Assembly: GCA_002794775.1 (NCBI GenBank)
Contig: NBAY01000071.1
Span: 155,431 to 219,430 of the forward strand
From: Porodaedalea pini
Lineage: Eukaryota > Basidiomycota > Agaricomycetes > Hymenochaetales > Hymenochaetaceae
Reading direction: 5' to 3'
DNA length: 64,000 nucleotides
Below the pieces are notes generated by a model. The model had not been told where the DNA came from. It made no database searches and saw nothing but the letters and a program-made list of their open reading frames with translations. This document shows, piece by piece, positions 11,278 to 24,900 of this stretch; the first letter of the stretch is position 1; the number at the start of each line of letters is the position of its first letter. A program made the position numbers and the translations under genes.

Positions 11278-12686
11278 TCATGCGGCATCCCCGGCCGCTG
11301 CCCTTGCTCTCTTTTTCTTCTTTTTCTTTTTCTCTAACTCCCCGCCTTCTAATCCCTCTGTTTTCGCTTTTGAACTATCATCACCCAAGGCACTAAAGGG
11401 CCGCTTCGTTCCGTTACTCTGAAGCGTCTTCCGAGGCTCCATATCAGAATTTTCCGGCATCACGGCCAAAGCCGCGCTCAATAAAACATCTGCTTCCTGC
11501 AGGACGTTCCCGTTCCCGTTGCTTTGTGATCGTGTGTCGTCCTTAGCGGGTGATCCAACGGCCGCAGATGAAACTTCGGCTTCCTTCAGAGCTACTGCAG
11601 AAGGCTGATTACCCGGCATTATGAGAGTCGGTTCCGACAGTATAGCTCTGTACGTTTTGCGAGTTTCTGCGGAGGATAGATGAGTATCGTCGGAGGGAAC
11701 AGTCAGGTCTGACGCGACTCACGAGCACGTAAGAGTAACGCTTTTGGCGTCGTCGTCGCTGCACCATGTGCAAGATTTTGTGCAAGTCCGAGAAGCGCAA
11801 TCCTAGAACCCCACTTTGTCAAATCATATAAAACGAACAAAAATTACACACGCACAGGTTTCCGACATCCCTGGGTGCACGGAGATACTGGTCGGTATCC
11901 ACGCCTCCGCTCACAATCAGGCCCTTGCCCTTGGTGACGCGAGTGAGCTCGCGCGCAGCAGCCCACCAGTTCCTCCGGTTGTCATCTCCTTGCAAAGCGC
12001 CGGCGTAATTTATCTCGAACACGGCGCCATTCTTGATGGCAGTGCGGACCAGCGTGTGTTTCAGACGGAAGGGGAGCCGAGGAGCAGTGAGGGGGAGGGA
12101 TATGATGTGGACAGTTAGAGGAGAAGGCTGCGTGTGAGTAAGGCAGGCGTTTGCGAGGCAAGTTTGGTTAGTTGGGTGAAGCGCGAGAATGTCGTATGGC
12201 GAGAGCAGCGACGTGTTACCAGTCGACTGAAACTTACATCAATGAAGACACTCAACAGAAGACTGGGCAGATACTTACCAGGCCGTTTCCCTTCTCACTG
12301 TCTTCGTCCAGCACAACAGTCAGCCTCTTCAGAAACAGCACGCCGTCGCGTTTCCTCAGCTGTTTCAATAAGGGATCGAGCACATTGACATGGCTCTTTG
12401 GGTCAACTTTGCTGATGACCGTCTGGTTGAAAGCAATAACAGAGTATCCTACTGCCAGAAGGACACAATCAGCGAGTCCCTGGTCACGTATAGGCGTATG
12501 AAACGTACATCGGACGAGCAGGTCAATGCGAGATTCCAACCTCGTGATCAGTGCAGCGCTGTAGACTACGCTCTGCTGCTGAGCCTGGGGTGCAGGCTGC
12601 TTTCCCTTGTTTTTCTTGGATGTCTGACCTTGGGCCTGAGGTTGAGTTGCTGGTGCTGGCACGGGCACATTCAGGTCGAAATACAT
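11278..12686 (-). CDS. RPP1: RNase P/MRP protein subunit Rpp1 (p30)
   Basis: Protein subunit of nuclear RNase P and RNase MRP, which process tRNA 5' ends and pre-rRNA; TIM-barrel-like PHP-type fold. The family start MYFDLNVPVPAP is clear. DCVLLAVGYSVIAFNQTV follows, then after an intron NGAVFEINYAGALQ, NRRNWWAAARELTRVTKGKG, LIVSGGVDTDQYLRAPRDVG and NL, the conserved central signature. The C-terminus is a charged non-conserved tail ending in a Lys/Arg run and AAAGDAA. Start placed at the Met of MYFDLN (12686) because family members begin there; the frame is open to another Met at 12749 (MTMIDARIYDCDF). Introns lie below about 12280 and near 11850-11780 and 11700-11640. It is downstream of the flippase gene on the same strand. 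Confidence 0.85.
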
Positions 12687-12973
12687 TTCCTTCAAGTCTG
12701 AATACAAGCAAAAGTCGCAGTCATAAATGCGAGCGTCGATCATGGTCACATCGATCCGCGACAGAAATTCCTATTCGAAATCCCAGGCCATTGCATTTTT
12801 TCTATATGTAAACATCCAAGCCAGCGTAGAAATAAATAAATGCACTAAGGTTATATAAAATACAGAGGGGTCGAAAATAAGAGTCCATCGGCACGGAGCC
12901 TAGACAGCACACATCAAGTGAAGAGAGCGGTGGGTGGAATTTGAAAGAGCGGGAGCAACTGCAGAGACCGGAG

Positions 12974-15900
12974 TTACACAAGGGAGGAAATATCCGTCCA
13001 AATCAGGGAACAGAAAGCATGCTCAAAGGGAAGATGAGGCGAGAGAAAATGTGAAAAAATACTATAAGGCATGAGGTGACGTCGAGTACGTCGAACCAGG
13101 TCGATCTTGATGTTCCAGGTTGATGGTAGACGAATCATCGTCATCTTCCTCTGTCCAAGCCTCACTCGCTGTCGCGACTCACTCGCGCGTGATGCTGCTC
13201 TCGGAAATGAGGAGGTCTCACTTGCCCGAGATGCAGCTCTCGGGAACGGTGAGTTCGTCTGCCTACTCGAGGGAAAGGCGGATGGCGGACTTCGGATACG
13301 CATCTCAGCTGCAGCGCGAGCGGCAGGCTCGTTCCGTATTGGTGGTTGCTGTGGTAGCTCTAAGTTGTTTCTAGTAGGTGGTGTACGAGTAGATACTGGC
13401 GTCGCAGCTGTGGACGTCATGGTGGGTTCCTGGCTATAATAAAGATATTGCGGTTCCGGCATAGGCGATGGGGCAGGAATATCCGAAGCGGAATAGTATG
13501 ATGGATGTGGTGAAACAGGGGATCGAGGTGACGGATGCGCCCCAGGTGGCAAGATGGCGGCGTCATCAGGATCACCGTCAACGACATACTGGTCAGATTC
13601 CTGTTGCCAATCACCTTGCCGAGACGAGTCGGGGATACCGACAGTCTGAGGCGGCCTCATCTCGAACTCACCCGGGCTATGTGTGTACGTGGGTTCATAT
13701 CCAGCTCCGTATTGACTAGCTTCGGATATGGAACGGTCATGATAGGCACGAATGGGTGCTGTTTCCATGCCGCGACTCGATGCAGAAGCTTCAACATCCT
13801 TCGAAGATTTGACCCCAAGCTGCCTCTTCAGGTCACCCCTCACCCACATCTCGCGAACGATGTCACGGTCAAGCGGGAAGAAACTTGACCGAACGGCTTT
13901 GAACAGGTAACGCGGGGCTTCAAATATCATTTAGTAAAGTTACACAGGTCAGAGGACGATATATGAACAAACTCACCCAACGCAATGATGGTTGTGATAA
14001 GCACTGTAGACCAGAACGTGACTTCACCATAGAGAACCACGATCTCGTCGTTAAAGTCAACAGATTCAAAGAGAGAATATATTGCTATCCAAATGACCAT
14101 GATCAAAGACGAGCCGATGACAACAATCCAAGTGATCACTGTCCAGCTGAGGAAGGTCAGCGAAAACTCCGTTAGTGTGGTGATAAGCACTCACTATCGT
14201 GTATTCATGCCAACATAGCAGTTCACGCTGATAATAGCCGCAACGGCAATCGTTGTACCGAAGTCCGCGAGGGAATCAATACCTTTACCATTCCACGCCA
14301 CTGCAGGACCGAGAGACCATGCGAAAAATGGGATAAAATAAACCACAACGGATTGATAAAGACCATCTCCCATGTATAGCCAGAACTTCGTCCGAGTATA
14401 ATCTAGTCCTCGGACCCCGCGCAGGTATAGCTGGGGGAATGCAAGGGCCGCTTTTGCATTGATATCCTGGTCAAAGGCTGAATGTATATAAGCATAAAAG
14501 ATCCCTTAAGAGAACAATGAAACTGACCTCCGAGCGAAATAACTGGCAAAGACGAGAAAAGCACATTGTAGAGCAAAATGAACGTGTACTCGTAAAGGTA
14601 GGTTGCGTCGAAACTAGAAAATGTATGAGAAAGACGCGTCGGCACAATATCAAAAGAGACATACCTATTATAAAACAGATACCAGAACATAGCAAAGGTC
14701 CAAACAACGTTCTAAAGACGATGAGTTAGACGAGACGAGTCACAAACGTATAATGGACTGCCCACCTTGTAGAAGAAATTAGCATGCATGTCGGCGATCC
14801 TCAGGTAGGACCATCGACCATGGACGATTAGGAGCTTTGTCAAGAAGCGGAATTGGCCAAACGCGTAGTCCGCAGACATGGCAGCTTGAGAACCCTCAAG
14901 TCCGAGAAGTCCGCACCCGACATTGGCCTCCTGAATCATGGCCACATCGTTTGCACCATCTCCAATCGACAGGGTCATAGCATTCCGTCCTTCCTTGACC
15001 TAAAGCGAGGAGTTCAGTGATAAGAGAGAGAGAAGAAATACGATCGCTTAGCACGCTCACAAGTTTCACGGTCAACGCCTTCTGCGCAGGAGAAACACGA
15101 CAGCAAACGACGGTCTCGCACTGCGTGGCTAAACTCAAAAAGAGCGGCTTCAGTTCAGACTCCAGAGCGTAGCGCAGCGTGTCTCCATCGATAACAATCG
15201 CGAAACTGGCTTGAGCACCGGGGACAAATCCTCGAGACTTCGATGTCCACTTTGGCGGCCCAAGAACGGAAGCGATCTTGTTACACCCCGCCTCGATCTT
15301 TGCCCTGGTCTCATCATGCGATGTGGCAGACAATATCATCACGTCCATATCCTGCTTAAGCAAATTGCAACTATATCCGATCTCGATCGCTGTCTGGACT
15401 TTGTCGCCTGTCAGAATCCAAAGCTTGATCCCAGCTCTGTGCAACATTTCAATGGCATCCGGAACGCCTTCCTGCAGCTTGTCCTCCAAAGCAGTTGCCC
15501 CAAGAATATACAAAGAATGTTCAATCCGCTCGCTGGCTTCTTCAATGGCTTCCTCGCGTTCGGTCACGGATGACGCTGCAGCATCGTACACCCTTGCCCA
15601 ATCAGCGTATTCTTCCTCGCTCAGATACCGGAAAGCGATGCACAGCGTCCTCAATCCACCGTTCGCAAAGTCCTCCATATCCTTCTGAGTCTTCGCTTTC
15701 AGTTCCGCATCCTGATCAGCCGCAAGACGAGCATAGATGACCGAGTCGGCGCCCTTCGTATACAAGATGAGCCTCCCCTCTGGGCTCCGCACGACGACAC
15801 TCATGCGTTTCCGCGTGCTGTTGAACTCGAGGACTTTAAGGGGTATATACCGCTCCGGCTTGCCCATAACCTCGATGTCGATCGATCCACTCGTCTTTCC

Positions 15901-18474
15901 AACGAAAGGAAAACCAACATCCCTCGCCGCTGCAACAAGTGCCGCCTCATCCGGTGACTCCGCTTTGTATTCCACACGATATGGCTGCATCTGCGGATCC
16001 GGCCTATCCGGAAGGACCGAGTGGCAGATTGCAAGTGCACGGAAGAATGCGATAAGGTGTTCGCGTTGCGGAGAAGCCGGATCCGTCAGTTCCACAGCGA
16101 GCTTCGGCGAGATGAGCGTGACTTTCTCGGTCTGCTGCCAATGATTCGTAAATGCCCGCGACATCTTCTGCAGCATGTCCTGCTTAAGCACCGCTAGCTG
16201 TTCTGTTTGTTCCTCTGGAGAAATCATACTGTTCCCAGTCCGCATCGCAGAGCCACGCTGTGCTTCCGTGATACCCTCTCCGTATGGAACGCCGTTCACC
16301 GAGCACTTCTGAAACTCCATAATGTTCTGCGTAAGCGTTCCGGTTTTGTCGGAAAAGACGTATTCTATCTGTCCGAGATCATCAGAGATATTCCAGGTCT
16401 TCGGGACGCATGCAGTGTCGTATGGTGCATAGAACATGTCGAGGTCCTGCGAAATGAAGTATGCCTGGATAGTCTTCACGATTTCGATGGAGATGTAAAG
16501 GGAGATCGGAACGATGTTCTGAAATGCAATCAAGCAAGACCTACAGTCAAAGATCAGTAAGCGATCGCAGAGGCAACCATAAAGACACTCACGCGAAAGT
16601 AACGATTGCATTAACGGCCGAAGAGTTCGACGGATCGCTACCCTTTTCAAAGAAATGCGCACTAGTATCCGACTTACTATCCATAACGCCATTAGCAATG
16701 CCCGTCGCAAGACACATAAGAATCAGAACAATGAAGTTCATGACTACGTTGAAGTTCGTCTCCCGTTCGATTTTGCTCCGTTTACTAGGCGTGCTCCCAC
16801 CGTTCAACATAATCTTCGTGTCCGCGCCAGTGAATGCAACTAAGCCAATAATCCACGTTGTGTTTCGCACTGAACATCCGCGGAGTAGCATCTCGTTGAT
16901 GGTCGCCGGCTCGACTTTCTCTGCCCCCGCCTCGTGCTCGCGGTATCTCAGCACGCCATTGTAAAGGTACAGATTAGCGTGCGGCGGTTCGGAGTCCAGG
17001 ACGAAACTTGCATGCTCAATGTCTTCCTCGCTCTGCAGAGATGACGTCGCCTTCAATGACCGACGAGGCTTCAGATTCGTTTCGCCATCCAGGTTCTTCG
17101 TCTCCAAATAGCATAGGCCATCCTCTTCCGAAGTGGAAAGAACAATGATGTCGGCCGGCACTTGATCGTTATCGCGCAAAAGAACAATGTCTCCAACTTC
17201 GAGCTTTTTCCAGAGTGTGCGTTCCCAACGTGCCGTACCAGGTGCCCGCCTATTCCAATCGACAACGCCAATGGACTTACGCGATAGAGTGGAAACCGCT
17301 TCACTCGACATAGCACCGAAAGACCCGCTCCGTGCTCGTTTGCTAACGTCTGACGAAGACGCACGGTTGACATAGCTAGGCAGTGGTGGAACAGGTGGAT
17401 ACGAAAGGGAATAAACACTTGGATCCTCCAGCTTGGAATTGGAAGGGGATACACCAAGCGTGATGCTGCTTTCGCTGGGACCCTGCTCGTGGACTGCTGC
17501 CGTCCGATCGCTGTCGCTCATGGTATCACGCATCTCACCATTCTTCTGAAGAACGAGGCGTCCCCACGAGTCCGCCTCCCGCGCCCTCAGCTTCCGAACG
17601 CCTTTTGTGACTTTGCCTGGAGGATTTAGATGTAGCAGCTTTTCGAACCATGAACGCGGGTCTTTAGGATGGTTTACGTTTCGCCAGTCGCCGAGCTTCG
17701 TCGCTGCTGAAGTGTTTACTTCTTCGTCGAGCACGGAACGTCGGTAGTCTTCTACGCCATCTTTAATCCCAGTAACTACTAGAATGAAGACCAGTGGTAG
17801 CATAGACACCTGTGCACCCGCAGCACCAAAGACGGGGAACACTTGAAAAACCAGTTAATAACAGATTGCGCAACGATCTGATGCGGCTCACCTTGGATAA
17901 CGACCAAAGCGAGAAAGTAAAGATTGGCCACCCTGGGAAAGGCATCAGACAGAACACATTCATCAGCGCATACGGAACTCACCGTCGAAATTGTTCGTAA
18001 AGATTCTTTGGGATAAATGATATGATAGTATATTCTGAACCCATGTCAGAGGAAATTTTGTCGCTCCTGAGCAAATGCATACGCACTGGTTGTCCGCACT
18101 TTATTCCTTTCAAACCGTACCAAGGGCTCTCCATGTACATCGCATTCCGAAGGCGCAAGCGGCGCGTTGACATATATCTTTCTCCTCTGACCCACGGGCT
18201 GGACGACAGGAGGCTTCCCGTCCTCCACCGACTCACTTCCCGTCTCCGCCTCCGCCTTCCTCTTCTCCTTACTCCTGTTCCGGAAAAGCTTGAGCGACCG
18301 CTGGCGAATCTTCGACTTGCGTTTCCGCAGCCGCTGCTCGTCCCGGATAGACTCTGCGATGGTGGAGGCCGCCGTGCGCACCGTCCGGAGTCGGAGCTCC
18401 GGGTCTATCGCCTCGTCATTCTCCTCGTCGGTGTCCAAATCATCTGGGTGGAGATGCTGTCTGAAAATTCCCAT
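12974..18474 (-). CDS. P4-ATPase phospholipid flippase (Dnf1/Dnf2-like)
   Basis: Multi-pass pump that moves aminophospholipids to the cytosolic leaflet of plasma or endosomal membranes, normally with a Cdc50-family subunit. The cytosolic N-terminus starts [22 protein letters not shown]1 exons give [17 protein letters not shown] and [13 protein letters not shown]. The actuator domain has [20 protein letters not shown] with the P4 DGET loop. The phosphorylation motif [11 protein letters not shown] has its Asp near 16350. The nucleotide domain has [19 protein letters not shown], and the hinge has [19 protein letters not shown]. Later exons encode the remaining TM helices ([12 protein letters not shown] region). 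At least ten introns. The C-terminal tail is Ser/Pro-rich with a tandem repeat of [10 protein letters not shown]. The final exon is open to 12974, but an overlapping frame ends in an acidic EEDDDD tail, so the exact stop is uncertain. Confidence 0.88.
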
Positions 18475-19436
18475 ATCTGCACCGTTCTTCTTCCAGCGGG
18501 ACGTATAGATACAAGTGCAGTATCGCCGGTATCGTCAGAGGGCCCAAGGCACGCGTGACGCGTTCTGAATGTCTAGTATGGCGTGTGAGAGGTAAGGAAC
18601 GGGAGTGGTCTCTCGTCGCTGGCGCAAGGAAGTGGGAAAGCGGCCGCGGGAAGGAGGAATGGGCGCGATGATGGCGGACTGCCTGAGCGTCCAGTGTATT
18701 AACACTAAGTTTGCTGGTCAGCTTTGGCTGTGATATTCATCACGTGACGAGTAGACTGCTTACGGTTCGAATGCTTACTGCCAAATCGCTCTCTTCTGCT
18801 AATTACCGCGCAAACCGCCGCGATGTTTGTTTACACTTTGCGCTCTGTTGTCGTGGACGTCGGCTGAGCCTTGTTGGACAGCGAAACTTGAAGACATCAT
18901 GGACAAGTATATCTTAATCGAATAGGAAACCGGACTTTCTCGGCATAGCGGCGGCAGGAGAAACCAATCAACGATTCGAGAGTTGCTGGGAAATCTCCAT
19001 TTTTATTCAATTTTCTGCGTTCTTCCTCTTGTATTTCCCCATCAAGACAGAACCCAGTCTTCCGTTTCATGCCCGTAGTCAGACGTTGCACCGAGCCAAC
19101 CATGAGAATAGCTGTGCACGCACAGCCCTTGTCCATGATGCATATACTTAGGGCGGTCGCCACTGCGCACTCGGTCGACTCGGCCACGACCGGCAATTTT
19201 ACGCTCACGGAATGACACGGAAGCATATTTCTTTCATATCATGAATATACAGCGGACATTGGACAAGTTGGTTGTGACACGATGACAGCGCACAAATTCC
19301 AGTGACTCGGACTCGGACTCGGAGCTGTCGGCCAGCGGCCTTTATAGTCAGCCTCGCTTCTCCCGGGCCGTTCCTGATCTACATAATCGTCATCAATAAA
19401 TTAGTCCATAAAATACACTAAACTTTATTCTATTTT
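18475..19436. other. Intergenic upstream of flippase
   Basis: About 960 bp. It should hold the flippase promoter and the 3' end of the F-box gene. A short tandem array of a GGACTC hexamer lies near 19304-19323. Nothing coding is supported. Confidence 0.5.
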
Positions 19437-21150
19437 TCATTTATACAGCGCCGCTATCAGCCTTTGGCTAGTCTCAAAGTCTGGAAAGACGTCCGTCTTG
19501 CACATATCGTATCCCTCGTAGTCTCCGCACTCGTTTCTTCGGATAGTGCAGGTAGTGACTGCGCAGGTCGTGAAGGAAATCATGTGCACTTTCTTTAGGC
19601 TGGAGAGTCTCACAAGCGCAGCTAAACTTGCTTCTGATGCTGTTGTGCGTAACCAGACAAGGTTAAATCCGTATCGCGTGAGAAAATGAAAATAGACACA
19701 CCTCTCGAGCCTTCCTCGGCTTCTTTACCAAAGTAGCTCAGCGCAGAATTGTCCCATTCAAGGCTTTGCAATTGTTTCGCATCTTTCAACGCGTCAACAT
19801 AATCATGCTAGCCAGTCAATTTCAGCGATACTTTCTTTCTAAGGAGTCAATAAACGTGAGCTCACGAAGCATCCTGCTATCCACGCGGGAACAATGTCGG
19901 TCGTACTGGACGACAGTGCAAGTTCCCGCACATTCGGGAAGTAACTCACGATATCAGACAGTCCTCGAGGATCCATGCGATGCAAGTTCCGTATCGTCAA
20001 CTTCTGCAAACCTGGGCCTTGGAGATTAGACAGAATTTCGCTCAAGCGCGTTGCATGACACCATTCCAAATCGATGAACAGCTCTCTCAGTGCTACTTGC
20101 TGGTTCTGACAACGCGCGTTCTAAACATAGACGTGGCAGCCTAAGAATTTCATCTGGACTGGATAGCAATAGGAGGCTCACCAAGAAGTGTTTGCTCACA
20201 AATAACGCTACGTCTCCATGTTTATCGTATATCGCAAGCTCCTCAATCGTACCAACAGAAATATGCGAATCAAGCACAACAGCCTCATTCCTCACGAACG
20301 TCGACATGCTATCACAGTGCAACGACACTCTTTTCAGATTCCGCGGCAGCTTCAGCGACTTGTACGCCAAATTGAAGACACTCAGTCCAAACCATTCCAC
20401 GCCAGGTAAATCATCCCCAGAAATTAGCTGAAGGCCCGCACCACGGAAGCCCACCGTCCTCAGATCGACCAACCGCAGAGTCTTGCTAGACATGAGTTTG
20501 GAAGCAGCCATCGGAGTCAACAAATCAGCCTTATCAATACAGAAAGCCGTCAGCGACGTAGTCTCAGCCAGCAGTCGCTCAATGCATCTCTCAAGATCAT
20601 TCTCCGGCTCTCCCCTTGCCAGAGCCGTGAACGTATAGCCAGACACACGGAGGCAGAGGATGCGCACCATACAAGCCAAATGAGGATGCGAAGCGACGTA
20701 GTCCAAGAGGTGTATCGTTTTACGAGACCTCTTCCAGCCCAGAGCTCCCTGAGACTTGCGGATTCGTGGGTAGTTATGCTGTTCGACTTGATGTCGGAGC
20801 TGTACATCGAGGGTCTCCCACATATACGGTGTGGCGATTTGGTTCAAACGTTTAGAGACGAGCCTTAACGCCACAAAATTCGATGGCGGGGGCTGGCATA
20901 TCGACAACGGCATCGCGAGCGTTCAAAAGTATGCAAGGGAAGTGCGACGAGGAAAACTCACAAAGCGCATCTCCAGCAGATAACGAGAGGAAGGCTCCCA
21001 GAACCATGTTGACCTTGTTTCATAAGTCGGCAGAGTGGGTATCGCTCGAGCGTAGCGGCAGATACAGTCAATAAGCTCATCTGGAAGGGAGTCAAAACGC
21101 GCTGGGGACGAAGCAAGATGTTGACTGGATTCGATTGTTGGATATCGCAT
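19437..21150 (-). CDS. F-box / leucine-rich-repeat-type protein
   Basis: Probable substrate adaptor of an SCF ubiquitin ligase. The N-terminus has the F-box-like segment FDSLPDELIDCICRYAR, interrupted by introns, with NFVALRLVSKRLNQIATPYM WETLDV behind it as the second half of the motif. The body has leucine-rich-repeat-like spacing (TLRLVDLRTVGFRGAGLQLI, GPGLQKLTIRNLHRMDP, YFPNVRELALSSS). The last exon ends YEGYDMCKTDVFPDF followed by ETSQRLIAALYK and TGA at 19437-19439. Introns of 50-65 nt separate the exons. Such proteins form large, fast-evolving families in Agaricomycetes. The target is unknown. Confidence 0.7.
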
Positions 21151-21911
21151 CCTTTAACATAGTCCTGACTTAAGCTCGACTGCCGTTCCTCAATATTTAC
21201 GAAACGGCGGTAGAGCTGGTAGTGGTACAGGGAGAAGGTACAAAGATGACAAAGACAGATGAGGTAACCTATTTATAGCACAATCTAACCGCGAGCCTCG
21301 AAGGAATCGCAAAGTAAATGGTTAAATAATAGTTCACATTCGTCCAACGATAAACAACAACAACATTACAGCTCGTAAGTACATGAAGGTCAAGAAATAA
21401 TAAGATAGCTTTTGTGCTATAAAGTGCGGTCCGATGTGATGTGAAGCTATGCGCAAGGTAATAAGGCTTGCCGCCAGCCGGAGAACACGATGGAACAGCG
21501 CGAGAACCGCGCCGCTACAATACAGAAACAAAAGCTAAACATTGCGATTCGTGTGATCAGAAAGAGTTCGTTACATTATGGACATTGGAAAAGAGAAAAA
21601 GGCGTTCCTCCGATGGGGTCATGAACTCCGTCAGAACGTAAACACGAATAAAGTCGCCGTAAGACAAGAAACGGCGTAAGCGACAAAACTGCAAACCGTG
21701 TAGTTGATCCGGTCAACAGCAACAACAGGCATCGAAAATCGTGAATCGTGAAGAGGAGCGCATAGGGATCAGTATTCATAGCATATTGTCCATTGATCTT
21801 CGCAAACAACACAGCATTGTGTATACTGACTTGCGTGAAGAACAAGGATTCAGTCATGGAAGAGAGGCATATTAGTTTTCTTGGTTAGAGCGTGCTGTTG
21901 TGCATAAACAA
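21151..21911. other. Intergenic
   Basis: About 760 bp between the F-box gene start and the stop of the Ser-rich protein gene. AT-rich patches and short unsupported open frames only. Confidence 0.5.
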
Positions 21912-24900
21912 TTACACGCGCAAGGCGCGAGGAGCCGCAAATGGCCGACCGCGGGGTCGCGGGCGAACGAATCTGAGTGACTCAGCTCTAAGAGCAGGTG
22001 AGTCTAAATCTGGTAGAACGAAGTAGGAGTACATACCTGATTGATGTACCTTGAGCAGCGTTCTCCTTGTTCTGCTTAGTCTTGCGGGGCGACTTTCCAG
22101 TATTACGTTTGGCAGACCCAGGTACCAATTTGCGAGCGCTGGATAATACGCGGGTGCGGGGGCTAGGAACAGGAAGGACAGGACCACAGTCCTCACTGGA
22201 GGCCGGAGCTTCCTTACGCTCTCCCTTCAACTCAGCAGAAAATGGTAAAATCGGCTTCAGCGGGCTAAGAGAAGGCTCCCAGGGCTGGGCGTTTGTACTG
22301 ACATTGGGATTCACAGACACGTCTCGTAAAGGATGTGAGACCTGTTCAGTGATTTTTATATCTGGAACCGGAATATTTGCAGGAGCAAGAGATCGCTGAT
22401 CACTTGGAGGTCGCGTAAAGACGCGGTTACGAGGATAAGGAGATGGACGAGAGACCGTACGAGCGCGAGACCGCCGAGCACAGCCGTGAAGTTCGGACGG
22501 AAGAGGCCCGAAATTCTTCCGCGAGTGCTCTAGCAAAGCCTTCCAACCGGCTGGGTTAAGAGGAGGTCGGAATGCTAGAAAAACATTAGAATATTTCTTA
22601 TACGTAGTGATAGATAACTACTTACATTGCAGAGCATCAACGGAGTATGCAGTATCCGCCCACTGACGTCGACTGGCATCGACAGCCAAACGTGCTTCGT
22701 TCTGAAGAGCATGAATCATTCGTAAGGCTGGTCCTACATCCTCATTGTCCCATCGCACAACATTTATGTCGGGGACAGACAGGTTCTGTGCCATGGATGA
22801 GTCGAAGGAGTGCTTTAAATGATCTCCGGAGAGAGATAACGAATCGAGGATCTCGGGCGTCTCTTCATTAATGGTTTCGTAGACAGACGAAGCACGAGAG
22901 GCGCGTGCTTCTGAAATCCTACGACGATGCCCACTCCCTCGCCTTCGTAGTCTTTCCCTGTCAGACTCGGCGACGGGATTCGTTGAACTAGAAAGAAGCA
23001 CGTTGAGTCGATCAAGATCGATGCTGCATTGTGAACCGGTAAACTGCGACGACGACCGAGACTGCGATAATGGAGGTGTATCTCCCCCGGAGCTAACTTG
23101 ACCGGTTGAGCCACCTCGTATACGAGCAGCAGGTTCAGGTCGACGGAATACGGCAAGCGATGGCCCTGAGTTCACAGTCAGTCTCAACCACCTGAGCATT
23201 GTGTACATAACAGTGACGTACTGGTGTTGGTCATATCTTCACCTTGTCCACTCAAGCAGCAATTTTCGAGACTCTGCCGCTCAAGCAGACCTTTTCGAGC
23301 CAAGCTCATCCTGTTACCGCCAAAATGAGCGTCGTACACCGAAAGACGCGATACGTCTGGACTTTGTTCAACGACTCCATCCATTATGTGGTCTGCCGTC
23401 TCGACGCTGAATATTGACGTGAAAGACGGTCTCTTGATTAAACCAGCTTTATCAAGAGAACCTTCGACGCTGTTGTTATTGGCCGTGTCGAAGCTGTGCA
23501 CTGAAGTAAAAGATGGTCTACTAATCAGACGAGCTTTGTCCGGAGACCCTTCGATGCTGTAGTCGTAATCATCACCGCTAGGGATTCTTGTGAGAATGCG
23601 CCCCAAATATCTCTGTTGTCGTTTCTCAGCACGCGCACAAGGTGAACCCTCAAGCGTGGAACGGATCGAACGTCGTCGAACGTACCCTCCGCCAAGCATC
23701 TGGACCACAGAGAAAATGTGAAAAACAATATGCCACATGTATTTGACTGAGACCAACCGAGATCATCGTGTCATCATCACGCTTCGGACTGTCATGACTG
23801 TTCACACTGTATACAGAAACAGGCCTGAACTGATGAGGCGGTAGAAGCCCAGGTTCTCTGTCCGCAAGCCGATGGTTGTCGTAACCAAACAATGACTCTT
23901 GAGACCCTGGTAGAGATCGGTGTCCTGTCTCATCAATGAGGGAGTCTTGATCGCGATCGCCGTCCACAATAGAATCGTACGATGTTTGCCAGTTCATACT
24001 CGATTCCATCTGCGACGGTGATGCCGAGATGGATGCAAGCGGAATGCCAAGATCGCGTGCAGATTCGAACATCTTGTCTCCCACACCAGGTCGACCCAAG
24101 TGCTGCGCAGAAAAGCTACTGGCTATGGATTCGAAAGAGGATGTCCGCTGACGCCAGGCAAAAGAAGTCCGACCAACATTGAACCCGCGATTATACAAGC
24201 TTACGGGAGGACCCGACGTCACCGAGATGATGGAATCGACTTGTCTCCGACTTCTCCGCTGATGAACATCAGGTCTAAGATGCGAATGCGAGTCGAACGA
24301 GTAGTTGGAAGCACCACTGTCAACCCTTTGACGTACAGGATCGCGTTGAAGGAACGAAAATGTATCATCTACCGTGTATGACATATCCTCGGAAATGGGT
24401 CGAGCAGGAACGCCATAGTCGAAAGGATCCTTGGCCCCGGCACGGAGTACACGGCCATAAGATGAAACGGACCCAAGACTAAGCAGAGAGTTGCGCCAAT
24501 CTGCATTAGGGACCTGCAGTGAATTATCCGTAGCTGTTCCAGGGATGGGCGGGGGATAGAATGCAGGTCGAGAGGAGCCATACTCAAATCCACGACGTAT
24601 CTCGCTGTATGATGATAAGCCAGAGAAACTGACGTCTGAGTTCTGTCTGGAATGTGTAGTCAAGCGGTCCAATGCGCATTGTCTGGCACCACTCATGGAA
24701 GCACCCTCCGAGTCCACTGATAGACTAACGTCTGATAGATTACCTGCTTTCGCAAATATTGACTTCAACACAGCACTCTCGTCCTCATTGACAGACGAGA
24801 ATGAATGCCTCCGGCTGTCATGAGACGGCGGTGGGATAATGTCTGAGAGTGTCATCGGGTTTCCTGAGGTATCAGAGTTGAATGAGGAACAAGACTGATT

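Noticed and set aside
18710..18800. GGTTCGAATGC resembling a tRNA B box
   Set aside because: The T-arm stem does not pair and no A box or acceptor stem could be found at the right distance.
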